Shown here: piece after piece, positions 43,853 to 51,014 of the stretch
Position numbering within the stretch: the stretch's first letter is position 1
How the letters are laid out: each line of letters starts with the position of its first letter
Source of the DNA: an uncultured Clostridia bacterium
GTDB taxonomy: Bacteria; Bacillota; Clostridia; Peptostreptococcales; Anaerovoracaceae
Length of the DNA stretch: 51,014 bases
Direction: 5' to 3'
Assembly (NCBI GenBank): GCA_945830395.1
Contig: CALZYE010000011.1
Coordinates: forward strand, 1-51,014
Made by a program: the position numbers and the translations under genes
The notes under the pieces: generated by a model
Databases searched by the model: none
Told to the model about the DNA's origin: nothing
The model's input: the letters and a program-made list of their open reading frames with translations, nothing else

Positions 43853-44647
43853 ATGTCAGAGAATAAAACAGCAGTAACCACCGCGGATTTAACAAAAGTT
43901 AAGCCTTATGGTGACACATTAAACGACGGTAAAGTAGAGATGGCTTTCACACTTCCTGTTCCATATGGTGAAGAAGCGGAAGAATGTGCCAAGCAGTATG
44001 TAAAGAAACTCGGCTTTGATGAGCCGAATGTAACCTATTACCATGAGCTTGCTCCGGGATATACTTTCTTTGTGGTATACGGAGCTGCGCAGCAGACAAT
44101 TGACTTCACAGCTATCCATGTACCTAAGGTAGAGGGTAATGTGATGGATCGTGTGGAATGCGGCGAATGGATCGGTGAAAATATCGGAAGAGATATTGTG
44201 GTTGTCGGAGCTTCCATCGAGTCTGACGCCCACACGGTGGGAATCGATGCTATCATTCAGATGAAGGGCTTCCACGGACACTTCGGTCTTGAAAGATTTA
44301 AGAATGTAGTACCTTACAACATGGGATCGCAGGTTCCTTGTGAACAGCTGATTGCTAAAGCAAAAGAAGTAAATGCAGATGCCATACTGGTATCTCAGAC
44401 TGTAACTCAGAAAGATATTCACATAATGAATCTCACGAAGATGGTTGAGCTTGTGGAAGCGGAAGGGCTTCGCGATAAGGTTATCCTAACCTGCGGCGGT
44501 CCTCGTATCTCTCACGAACTTGCTCAGGAGCTGGGTTATGATGCCGGATTCGGTCCCGGAAAATATGCTGAACATGTTATGTCATATGTAATGCAGGAAG
44601 TTGAAAAACGCGGCTGGCAGAATAAGCCTAAAATTGAAGATCGTTAA
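43853..44647 (+). CDS. kamE: Lysine 5,6-aminomutase beta subunit
   Basis: KamE carries the cobalamin-binding Rossmann domain: the base-off/His-on motif appears as Asp125-Ala-His127-Thr-Val-Gly130, followed by the segment IQMKGFHGHFG, whose Lys is expected to form the internal aldimine with PLP, and a GPGKYAEHV end. With KamD it moves the terminal amino group of beta-lysine from C6 to C5. GGAGGGTG precedes the ATG. Confidence 0.96.
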   Translation: MSENKTAVTTADLTKVKPYGDTLNDGKVEMAFTLPVPYGEEAEECAKQYVKKLGFDEPNVTYYHELAPGYTFFVVYGAAQQTIDFTAIHVPKVEGNVMDRVECGEWIGENIGRDIVVVGASIESDAHTVGIDAIIQMKGFHGHFGLERFKNVVPYNMGSQVPCEQLIAKAKEVNADAILVSQTVTQKDIHIMNLTKMVELVEAEGLRDKVILTCGGPRISHELAQELGYDAGFGPGKYAEHVMSYVMQEVEKRGWQNKPKIEDR

Positions 44648-44668
44648 TCAACGCTTCTTTTAATAAAG

Positions 44669-44742
44669 CAGAGAAAATCACGGGGCTTGGGCATGAGGAA
44701 ATCCGATAATCGTTATCCCGTGCCGAAAGTGCGTTTTCTGTG
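44669..44742 (+). other. Structured gap between kamE and atoD
   Basis: In this 185-bp gap an inner stem CACGGG/CCCGTG is nested in an outer one CAGAGAAAA/TTTTCTGTG (one mismatch), and TTTTCTGTGG is repeated at 44734 and 44746. In the fermentation clusters I know of, kce commonly lies among these genes; here only this structured gap remains. Confidence 0.4.
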
Positions 44743-44832
44743 GTATTTTCTGTGGATATAGTAACAGGCGGAGGGCTTGGCTTATCAGAGCTGTGCCTTC
44801 CTTGTATAAAGTTTATGGAAAGGTGATGAAAA

Positions 44833-45555
44833 ATGATTGACAAGATAATTACTGCCGATGAAGCGGTAGCAGGCATTGAAGATGGTATGACTATCATGGT
44901 GGGAGGCTTCCTTGGCACAGGTTCTCCTGAAATTTTGATGGACGCATTGGTAAGAAAAGGCGTCAAACATCTAACTGTTATCGGAAATGACGGTGGCTTG
45001 GCAGAAGGTCAACCGGCTAACTTCCCGGGAAAAACTCCGAGAGGAATTGGCAAATTGTTGGAAAACCGCATGGTAGATCATATTATAGCTACACATGTAG
45101 GCGTTAACCCAAGACTCAATGAACAGTTTGCAGACGGTTCGCTTAAGTACACTCTGGTTCCCCAGGGAACCCTTGCAGAAAAGATCAGAGCGGCTAACTA
45201 CGGACTTGGTGGAATCCTTACTCCTACAGGTGTAGGTACTTTGATGGAAACAGAAAAGGATGAGCTTGGACGAGATAAGATTACCATGGAAATAGACGGT
45301 AAGAAATATCTTTTGGAAAGACCTTTGCACGCTGATTATGCACTTTGCAGAGCATCTATCTGTGATAAATTCGGTAACTTCTCATGTACAAAGGCAACAA
45401 AAACATTTAACTATGTAATGGCAGGAGCAGCAGACCACACAATCGTGGCAACGGAAAAGCTGGTAGATATTGCGGAGATGGATCCGGATACATTTGAAAT
45501 TGCCGGAGTACTTGTAGATAATGTAGTGGAAGGAGAACCAAAATGGCAGATATAA
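44833..45555 (+). CDS. atoD: Butyrate-acetoacetate CoA-transferase subunit A
   Basis: The 240-residue protein has the start KIITADEAVAGIEDGMTIMVGGFLGTGSPE and the Gly-rich segments of class I CoA-transferase alpha subunits (ANFPGKTPRGIG, YALCRA). In lysine fermentation it would move CoA between butyryl-CoA and acetoacetate. GGTGATG precedes the ATG; atoA overlaps by 13 bp. Confidence 0.93.
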   Translation: MIDKIITADEAVAGIEDGMTIMVGGFLGTGSPEILMDALVRKGVKHLTVIGNDGGLAEGQPANFPGKTPRGIGKLLENRMVDHIIATHVGVNPRLNEQFADGSLKYTLVPQGTLAEKIRAANYGLGGILTPTGVGTLMETEKDELGRDKITMEIDGKKYLLERPLHADYALCRASICDKFGNFSCTKATKTFNYVMAGAADHTIVATEKLVDIAEMDPDTFEIAGVLVDNVVEGEPKWQI

Positions 45556-46199
45556 AGGTTAGAATTGCAAAGAGAGTTGCAAAGGAAATGCACGACGGAG
45601 ATGTTGTCAACCTGGGAATCGGTCTTCCGACTATGGTTCCTCAGTTCATCCCTGAAGATGTGGTGGTTACACTTCATTCGGAAAACGGTTTTGCGGGACT
45701 TGCAGGTCCTGTAACCGAAGAAGCAGAAGTTGATACAAATGTAATCGACTCAGGCGGAACATATGTAAAGACTGTAGACAGAGTAAAATACTTTGATGCT
45801 GCTGACAGCTTCGGAATCATTCGCGGCGGTCATGTCGATGCTACTGTTCTTGGCGCTATGCAGGTTGCTCCAAACGGAGACCTTGCCAACTGGATTATTC
45901 CGGGCAAAAAAGTTGCCGGAATGGGGGGCGCTATGGATCTTGTAGTGGGAGCAAAAAAAGTGATTATCGCCATGACTCATACACAGAAAGGTAACCACAA
46001 GATTCTGGAAGCCTGCACATTACCTTTGACAGCGGAAAAAGTCGTTGATATGATTATCACTGAAATGGGTGTTATGGAAGTCAGACCTGAAGGACTGGTG
46101 GTAACTGAGCTGCACCCTGACTTCTCAAAAGAAGACATTCAGGAAGCTACAGGCTGCAAACTTATTTTTGCCGAAGACCTTAAAGCTATGGAAGACTAA
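45543..46199 (+). CDS. atoA: Butyrate-acetoacetate CoA-transferase subunit B
   Basis: The 218-residue subunit has the catalytic Glu in HSENGFAG near residue 44 and the NLGIGLPTMVP segment. It forms the transferase with the preceding subunit. GGAAGGAG precedes the ATG. A terminator follows, closing the lysine locus. Confidence 0.93.
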   Translation: MADIKVRIAKRVAKEMHDGDVVNLGIGLPTMVPQFIPEDVVVTLHSENGFAGLAGPVTEEAEVDTNVIDSGGTYVKTVDRVKYFDAADSFGIIRGGHVDATVLGAMQVAPNGDLANWIIPGKKVAGMGGAMDLVVGAKKVIIAMTHTQKGNHKILEACTLPLTAEKVVDMIITEMGVMEVRPEGLVVTELHPDFSKEDIQEATGCKLIFAEDLKAMED

Positions 46200-46219
46200 T
46201 TTGCATCTGATATAAACAG

Positions 46220-46265
46220 ATAGGGAGGGACTTTCAGACGAAGTCTCTCTCTATTTGGTTTTTTG
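46220..46265 (+). terminator. Terminator of the lysine-fermentation operon
   Basis: Fourteen-pair stem (ATAGGGAGGGACTT with AAGTCTCTCTCTAT, G-U pairs included), seven-base loop, followed by TTGGTTTTTTG. Confidence 0.85.
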
Positions 46266-46319
46266 TGAAATATGTTTGCCAATCGTAGTTTTTGACACAT
46301 TTTAGAGTACTGTTGGTAA

Positions 46320-46348
46320 TTGACAGTTATGCGAGAGCATAGTAAAAT
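46320..46348 (+). promoter_or_regulatory. Promoter of ecfA1-ecfA2-ecfT
   Basis: Consensus TTGACA, 17-bp spacer, TAAAAT, just before the ecfA1 start. A second TTGACA at 46292 has a poorer -10. Confidence 0.72.
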
Positions 46349-46366
46349 TGATACTTAGAGGTATTT

Positions 46367-47206
46367 ATGGAAAACATCATTCGCATCGAAAACTTAATAT
46401 TTGACTACCCGAGGGAAGAGGGAAAAGATGTGCTAAGAGCCATTAAAGGAATCTCTTTAGACATTGAAAAAGGCAGTTTTACGGCTGTAATAGGCAGAAA
46501 CGGCTCAGGAAAATCTACATTGGCAAAGCTTTTGAACGGGCTTTATGTTCCGACGGAAGGGGTCATATATGTGGAGAACTGGGATACTGCTGATGATAAC
46601 CATGTTTGGGATGTCAGACAGACAGCAGGAATGGTGTTTCAAAATCCTGATAATCAGCTTGTTTCATCAATCGTAGAGGACGATGTGGCTTTTGGACCGG
46701 AGAATATAGGAACAGCTCCCGATGAAATAAGAACTCGTGTGAACAAGGCTCTGAATGATGTGCGAATGGGAGAGTACAGACTCAAAGCACCTCATATGCT
46801 TTCGGGCGGTCAGAAACAGAGGGTTGCAATAGCCGGAGTTTTAGCTATGAAACCTAAATGCATTATATTCGATGAACCTACAGCCATGCTGGATCCCAAA
46901 GGCAGACATGATGTTCTGAGAATTATAAAGAACCTCAATGCTGAAGGCATCACCACTATTTTGATAACTCACTTTATGGATGAGGCGGTTCAAGCAGACA
47001 GAGTTCTGATTATAAATGACGGTGAGATAATTTTGGATGGAAATCCTGCAGAGGTGTTCTCCCATGCGGATGAAATAAAGGACGCCGGTTTAGATGTCCC
47101 CGTTGCCGTAGAGCTTGCCGTAAGGCTGAGAAAAAGGGGAATTAAGATTCCTGATGATGTGATTACAGTAGAGGATATGGTCGATTTTATATGTCAATAC
47201 AAGTAA
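46367..47206 (+). CDS. ecfA1: Energy-coupling factor transporter ATPase A1
   Basis: The 279-residue protein has the ABC motifs in order: Walker A GRNGSGKST, Q-loop VFQNPDNQLV (typical of ECF ATPases), signature LSGGQKQRVAIAGV, Walker B IIFDEPT and His switch THFMDEA. ECF transporters import vitamins or metal ions. No S-component lies in this window, so it is probably the shared core of a group II system. Overlaps ecfA2 by 16 bp. Confidence 0.94.
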   Translation: MENIIRIENLIFDYPREEGKDVLRAIKGISLDIEKGSFTAVIGRNGSGKSTLAKLLNGLYVPTEGVIYVENWDTADDNHVWDVRQTAGMVFQNPDNQLVSSIVEDDVAFGPENIGTAPDEIRTRVNKALNDVRMGEYRLKAPHMLSGGQKQRVAIAGVLAMKPKCIIFDEPTAMLDPKGRHDVLRIIKNLNAEGITTILITHFMDEAVQADRVLIINDGEIILDGNPAEVFSHADEIKDAGLDVPVAVELAVRLRKRGIKIPDDVITVEDMVDFICQYK

Positions 47207-48057
47207 GAAATCTTTCACATGTATACAATAAGGGGCTTGCCGCAGAGCAGAAGGCTTTGGATAATATTAATTTTGATATTTACGATGGAGAAGTTGTGGG
47301 GATAATCGGGCATACGGGCTCAGGAAAATCCACACTTTTGCAGCACTTAAACGGACTAATCAAGGCTGACTGCGGAAATATAATCATTGACGGAAAGGAT
47401 ATTACAAAGCAAGGGATTTCCATGCGTGATATCAGACGCAGGGTTGGACTGGTATTTCAGTATCCGGAGTATCAGCTTTTCGAGGAAACCGTGGCAAAGG
47501 ATGTTGCCTTTGGTCCAAAGAATCTGGGACTTTCTGAAGCGGAGGTGGAAAGCAGAGTGAGAGAAGCTTTGGAAATGGTGAGAATAGACTATGATGAATA
47601 TGGTCAGCGCTCGCCGTTTGAGCTTTCCGGCGGACAAAAGAGAAGGGTTGCCATTGCCGGTGTCATAGCAATGAAGCCGCAGGTTTTGATTTTGGATGAG
47701 CCGACTGCAGGACTTGATCCCGGTGCGCACAAAGATATACTGAATTTGATCAAGGATGTTCATGAGAGACAAAACAACATCATAATCCTTGTTTCTCATA
47801 ACATGGAAGATGTGGCAAACCTGTCGGATAAAGTGATGGTTATGGACAGGGGCAAGCTTATTATGGTGGGAACTCCGCAGGAAATTTTCAGCCGGAGGGA
47901 TAGGCTGGAGGCGATTGCGCTAAATGTACCTCCGGTTACGGAAATGATGTATGAAGTAAAAGAGCGAGGGATTGAGATTGACACTTCACCGTTAAATATT
48001 AAATCGGCGGAAGATGTAATTTATAATTACTTGAAGAGAATTGAGATGAATAGATGA
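47191..48057 (+). CDS. ecfA2: Energy-coupling factor transporter ATPase A2
   Basis: The 288-residue paralogue has Walker A GHTGSGKST, Q-loop VFQYPEYQLF, signature ELSGGQKRRVAIAGV and Walker B LILDEPTAGLDP. It forms the ATPase heterodimer with EcfA1. The stop overlaps the ecfT start by ATGA. Confidence 0.94.
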   Translation: MSIQVRNLSHVYNKGLAAEQKALDNINFDIYDGEVVGIIGHTGSGKSTLLQHLNGLIKADCGNIIIDGKDITKQGISMRDIRRRVGLVFQYPEYQLFEETVAKDVAFGPKNLGLSEAEVESRVREALEMVRIDYDEYGQRSPFELSGGQKRRVAIAGVIAMKPQVLILDEPTAGLDPGAHKDILNLIKDVHERQNNIIILVSHNMEDVANLSDKVMVMDRGKLIMVGTPQEIFSRRDRLEAIALNVPPVTEMMYEVKERGIEIDTSPLNIKSAEDVIYNYLKRIEMNR

Positions 48058-48854
48058 TAAGGGATATAACTCTGGGACAATATTATTCGGTGGATTCGCC
48101 TATTCATAGAAGGGATCCGAGGATAAAAATACTTTCGGTGGTGATGTATATTGCCGCCCTGTTCATAGTGGAAAACTTTATAGGCTTTGTGATGGCTGCC
48201 GCTGCCTTGGGACTTGCGGTTGCGGTTTCAAAAGTTCCTATAGGCTTTATAATGAGGGGACTTAAGCCGATTATTTTCATTTTGATTTTCACTTTTTCCA
48301 TCAATATATTTATGATTAACGGAAGAGTTCTTTGGAAATTGGGATTTTTGGAAGTGACCGATAATGGGCTGTATACAGCGGCATTTATGAGTGTGAGGCT
48401 TATACTTTTGATTATAGGAACTTCTCTTTTGACTTTTACAACTACACCCATAAAACTTACCGACGGCATGGAGAGACTTCTCTATCCTCTGTCGAAGATA
48501 GGAGTTCCGACGCATGAGATAGCGATGATGATGTCGATTTCCCTCCGTTTCATTCCAACTTTGATGGAAGAAACCGATAAGATTATTAAAGCTCAGCAGG
48601 CAAGAGGAGCAGACTTTGAGAGTGGAAACTTAATTGCCAGAGCAAAGTCCCTTGTGCCTATACTTGTTCCTCTGTTTGTCAGTGCCTTTAGAATTGCACT
48701 GGATCTTGCCATGGCTATGGAAGCCAGATGTTATTCGGGTGGAAAGAACAGAACCAGAATGAACGGAATGAAAATAAACAGCGGAGATTTAATATTTATG
48801 GCGGCAAATATCTTGTTTTTTGCGGCTACAATCACGCTTAGGATTTGGAGGTAG
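48054..48854 (+). CDS. ecfT: Energy-coupling factor transporter transmembrane protein EcfT
   Basis: The 266-residue protein has about six hydrophobic helices, the DSPIHRRDPRIKI start, MMSISLRFIPTLMEETDKIIKAQQARGADFESG with the ARG coupling motif, and a second AMEARCYSGG (the second Ala-Arg-containing motif). These couple the ATPases to an S-component. Confidence 0.94.
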   Translation: MIRDITLGQYYSVDSPIHRRDPRIKILSVVMYIAALFIVENFIGFVMAAAALGLAVAVSKVPIGFIMRGLKPIIFILIFTFSINIFMINGRVLWKLGFLEVTDNGLYTAAFMSVRLILLIIGTSLLTFTTTPIKLTDGMERLLYPLSKIGVPTHEIAMMMSISLRFIPTLMEETDKIIKAQQARGADFESGNLIARAKSLVPILVPLFVSAFRIALDLAMAMEARCYSGGKNRTRMNGMKINSGDLIFMAANILFFAATITLRIWR

Positions 48855-48856
48855 CT

Positions 48857-49486
48857 TTGCGGCAGAGAAAGATTAGGAATTTAGATGAAAAATTGAATAA
48901 CTTAGATATGTTTCAAATCCATGAACCGGAGAGATACAAGGGAAATTGGAATAAACCGTGTTATGTTGAAATAGGATGCGGAAAAGGACAGTTTATCTCA
49001 AGACTTGCAAGGTTGCACAAAGAATGGAATTTCGTTGCTTTTGAAGGTCACAGGAGTGTGGCGCTTCATGCCATAGAAAAGGTTAAAGGCGCAGAATGTA
49101 AAAATGTAAAGTTCGTACTAAAATATGTGAACAGCCTTGAGGATGTTTTTCAGGATGGGGAGGTATCAGGGGTTTTCCTAAATTTCAGTGATCCTTGGCC
49201 AAAGGAACGACACGCAAAGAGGAGATTGACCTGCGGCAGCCGTCTGAGAGAATATGGAAGAGTTCTATCTCCCGGCGGTTTTATAGAATTTAAGACAGAT
49301 AACGACGGACTGTTCCGGTATACCCTTGAAGAAGTTGCCGATCAAAATATTTTTCAGGTTGCTGCGGTGACAAAAAATTTGCATATGGACTATCCTGAGG
49401 AAGAGATTGTAACCACTGAATATGAAGATAAGTTTTCCGGAAAAGGTAAGAATATAAATTATTTGAAATTGGTGAAACGGGGATAA
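48857..49486 (+). CDS. trmB: tRNA (guanine-N7)-methyltransferase
   Basis: TrmB methylates G46 of tRNA. The 209-residue protein has the SAM-binding EIGCGKGQFI segment near residue 40, VFLNFSDPWPKERHAKRRL (catalytic Asp and KxRH block) and KTDNDGLF. The TTG at 48857, five bases after GGAGG, gives the canonical basic start MRQRKIRN; a TTG four codons earlier would overlap that ribosome binding site. It lies 2 bp after ecfT. Confidence 0.93.
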   Translation: MRQRKIRNLDEKLNNLDMFQIHEPERYKGNWNKPCYVEIGCGKGQFISRLARLHKEWNFVAFEGHRSVALHAIEKVKGAECKNVKFVLKYVNSLEDVFQDGEVSGVFLNFSDPWPKERHAKRRLTCGSRLREYGRVLSPGGFIEFKTDNDGLFRYTLEEVADQNIFQVAAVTKNLHMDYPEEEIVTTEYEDKFSGKGKNINYLKLVKRG

Positions 49487-49614
49487 TTTTGGCAAACGAA
49501 GTTTGTTGGTTTGAAGGCAGTTTTCAGAGTTGAGAGTACAAAGGCTATAAAAATAAATTGCAAATTGGCGATTTATATGCAATTTGAAGATATAAATGTG
49601 AAAAGGAATTAGAA

Positions 49615-50886
49615 ATGACGAAAAAAACAAATGACATAAAGTACATAATGTCTCAGCAGAATGGCAGACGCATAACAAAAGAAGATGTTATATTCGGTAT
49701 AAATAAAAGAGCAGGGGAGATGATAAAGGAGAAAGGTGCGGAAAATGTGGTGAACGGAACCATAGGAGCCCTTTTGGATGATGATGGGGAATTGATGGTG
49801 CTGTCATCTGTAGACGGCGCTTTCAGAAGCCTTTCACCGAAAGAATATGCAGCCTACGCACCTATTGGCGGAACCCCCGAGTTCAGGTCTGCGGCAATCC
49901 GCGCCGCACTGAAAGGGTTCAAACCTAAGACCGCCCGCATCAGAGCGGTTTCAACTCCCGGAGGAACCGGCTCGCTGAGAAATGTTATCGTAAATTACTC
50001 TTGCCCCGGCGACAAGCTTCTTACCACGGATTGGCACTGGTCGCCTTATAACACAATTGCAGAAGAACACGGACGCAGTTTCACGACTTTTAAGCTGTTC
50101 GATGAAGCGAAAAAATTTAATGTTGAAGCACTTAAATCCAAAGCAAATGAGCTGCTTGAAAAGCAGAATCAACTGATAATATTTATAAATACTCCGGCTC
50201 AGAATCCGACGGGATATTCTCTCACAAATGAGGACTGGGAAAAGACTGTAGAATATCTGAACACCGTTCCTGCCGACAAAAAAGTCACTCTTCTTGTGGA
50301 TACGGCATATATCGACTTTGCAGGAGACGAGGATGAATATAGAAGCTTTCTTCCATATTTGGAGCAGGTTCCTCCTAATGTACTTCCGGTTTTGGCATTC
50401 AGTATGTCAAAGACTTTTACTCTCTACGGACTTCGCTGCGGCGCTATGATTTGCTTTGCAGCTTCCGAAGCCGTTGCGGATGAATTTGTGTCAGTTTGCG
50501 AGTATTCTTCACGAGGCGCATGGTCAAACAGCCCAAGAGCCGGACAGGAAATCATAGCCAGGATTTTTGCAGATCCCCGGCTTTTGGAAAAGGTTACCGA
50601 AGAACGCAAAGAAATTCGTGATATGCTGCTTGCAAGGGCAAAAGCTTTTGAGGATGAGGCGAAAAGAGCAGGGCTTAACATCCTGCCTTTTGACGGCGGT
50701 TTCTTCATTTCCGTTCCTTGCAAAGACCCTGTTGCAGCCGGTCGAGAACTCGAAAAAGAAGGAATTTTCATAGTTCCACTCGCCATGGGGCTTAGAGTTT
50801 CTATTGCCTCAATTTCCGAAGAAAAATGTAAAATGATACCTGAGAGAATCCTTGCGGCAATTACAAAAACCCGAGAAGATAAATAG
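49615..50886 (+). CDS. Class I/II PLP-dependent aminotransferase (aromatic/aspartate type)
   Basis: The 423-residue protein has the fold-type I landmarks: NGTIGALLDDDG at the start, YAPIGGTPEFR near residue 82, NTPAQNPTGY (Asn-Pro-Thr-Gly), DTAYIDF for the cofactor Asp-x-x-Tyr and SMSKTFTLYGLRCG with the PLP Lys. It is close to tyrosine/aspartate aminotransferase-like proteins; the substrate cannot be fixed, but an amino donor step in amino-acid fermentation is likely. AAAGGAATT precedes the ATG. Confidence 0.85.
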   Translation: MTKKTNDIKYIMSQQNGRRITKEDVIFGINKRAGEMIKEKGAENVVNGTIGALLDDDGELMVLSSVDGAFRSLSPKEYAAYAPIGGTPEFRSAAIRAALKGFKPKTARIRAVSTPGGTGSLRNVIVNYSCPGDKLLTTDWHWSPYNTIAEEHGRSFTTFKLFDEAKKFNVEALKSKANELLEKQNQLIIFINTPAQNPTGYSLTNEDWEKTVEYLNTVPADKKVTLLVDTAYIDFAGDEDEYRSFLPYLEQVPPNVLPVLAFSMSKTFTLYGLRCGAMICFAASEAVADEFVSVCEYSSRGAWSNSPRAGQEIIARIFADPRLLEKVTEERKEIRDMLLARAKAFEDEAKRAGLNILPFDGGFFISVPCKDPVAAGRELEKEGIFIVPLAMGLRVSIASISEEKCKMIPERILAAITKTREDK

Positions 50887-50905
50887 CTGTAATTATTGGT
50901 AGTGC

Positions 50906-51014
50906 TTGATACACAATGTAGATTTGCCCATCGTCAATAAGAAAATTTGTTTGAGACACAATGTACATTAGTCAATGATGTGAGACCTAAATCGCAGAAA
51001 AGAAAAAGACCGTT
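50906..51014. mobile_element. Possible edge of an insertion sequence
   Basis: Two near-identical 21-bp direct repeats, TTGATACACAATGTAGATTTG at 50906 and a four-mismatch copy at 50951, start-to-start 45 bp. Spaced repeats containing TGTA-type words are seen in the ends of IS21-like elements. The transposase, if any, would lie beyond the window, so identity is uncertain. Confidence 0.3.

Noticed and set aside
44648-44832. Degenerate kce in the kamE-atoD gap
   Set aside because: No frame in the 185 bp resembles the cleavage enzyme; only hairpins and a short direct repeat are visible.

Overview
The window looks like chromosomal DNA of a low-to-moderate-GC, strictly anaerobic, amino-acid-fermenting member of the Clostridia. 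Evidence for this is a complete Rnf complex, a near-complete lysine-fermentation cluster (lysine 2,3- and 5,6-aminomutases, Kdd, Kal, a CoA-transferase pair), a SCIFF ranthipeptide locus, ScpA/ScpB, an ECF transporter core and strong AGGAGG-type ribosome binding sites. Family XIII / Anaerovoracaceae would fit, but placement below class is inference. No rRNA, tRNA or CRISPR array was seen.

Layout. 1-11.3 kb: the 3' part of a repeat-containing acidic membrane-anchored protein, a UPF0182 membrane protein, a glutamine synthetase, serS, a cardiolipin synthase and an Orn/Lys/Arg decarboxylase-family enzyme. 11.5-16.6 kb: rnfCDGEAB with its own terminator. 16.6-24.3 kb: maf, a small membrane protein, a cupin remnant, an AlkA-type glycosylase, a GNAT and a PhzF protein on the minus strand, then mtnA, an EamA transporter, scpA, scpB and a CpXC protein. 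24.6-29.4 kb: a cell-surface SpaA/thioester-like protein, then an ATP-grasp enzyme, MurT and a GatD-like protein that lacks its catalytic residues. 29.6-33.8 kb: two minus-strand cassettes, each a secreted protein overlapping a small two-helix membrane protein by ATGA, flanking the SCIFF peptide, its radical SAM maturase and a pseudouridine synthase. In both cassettes the secreted gene is out of frame by one base in an A-run. 34.1-46.2 kb: the lysine-fermentation locus. 46.4-50.9 kb: ecfA1-ecfA2-ecfT, trmB and an aminotransferase. The last 130 bp carry repeats that may be the edge of an insertion sequence.

How the parts work together. KamA makes beta-lysine, KamD/KamE make 3,5-diaminohexanoate, Kdd oxidises it, and Kal deaminates 3-aminobutyryl-CoA. 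The AtoD/AtoA pair exchanges CoA with acetoacetate, and Rnf can couple reduced ferredoxin from butyryl-CoA formation to an ion gradient. The cleavage enzyme Kce, needed between Kdd and Kal, is not in the window. The locus is headed by an unusual regulator: a degenerate Kdd-like sensor fused to an AAA+ domain without the GAFTGA loop and to a TyrR-like HTH. A dyad GAACC-N6-GGTTC occurs between kal and the regulator gene and twice (once imperfectly) upstream of the kdd promoter. Both kal and kdd have sigma-A-like promoters, not -24/-12 elements, so I propose a TyrR-like, sigma-A-dependent control circuit for lysine fermentation.
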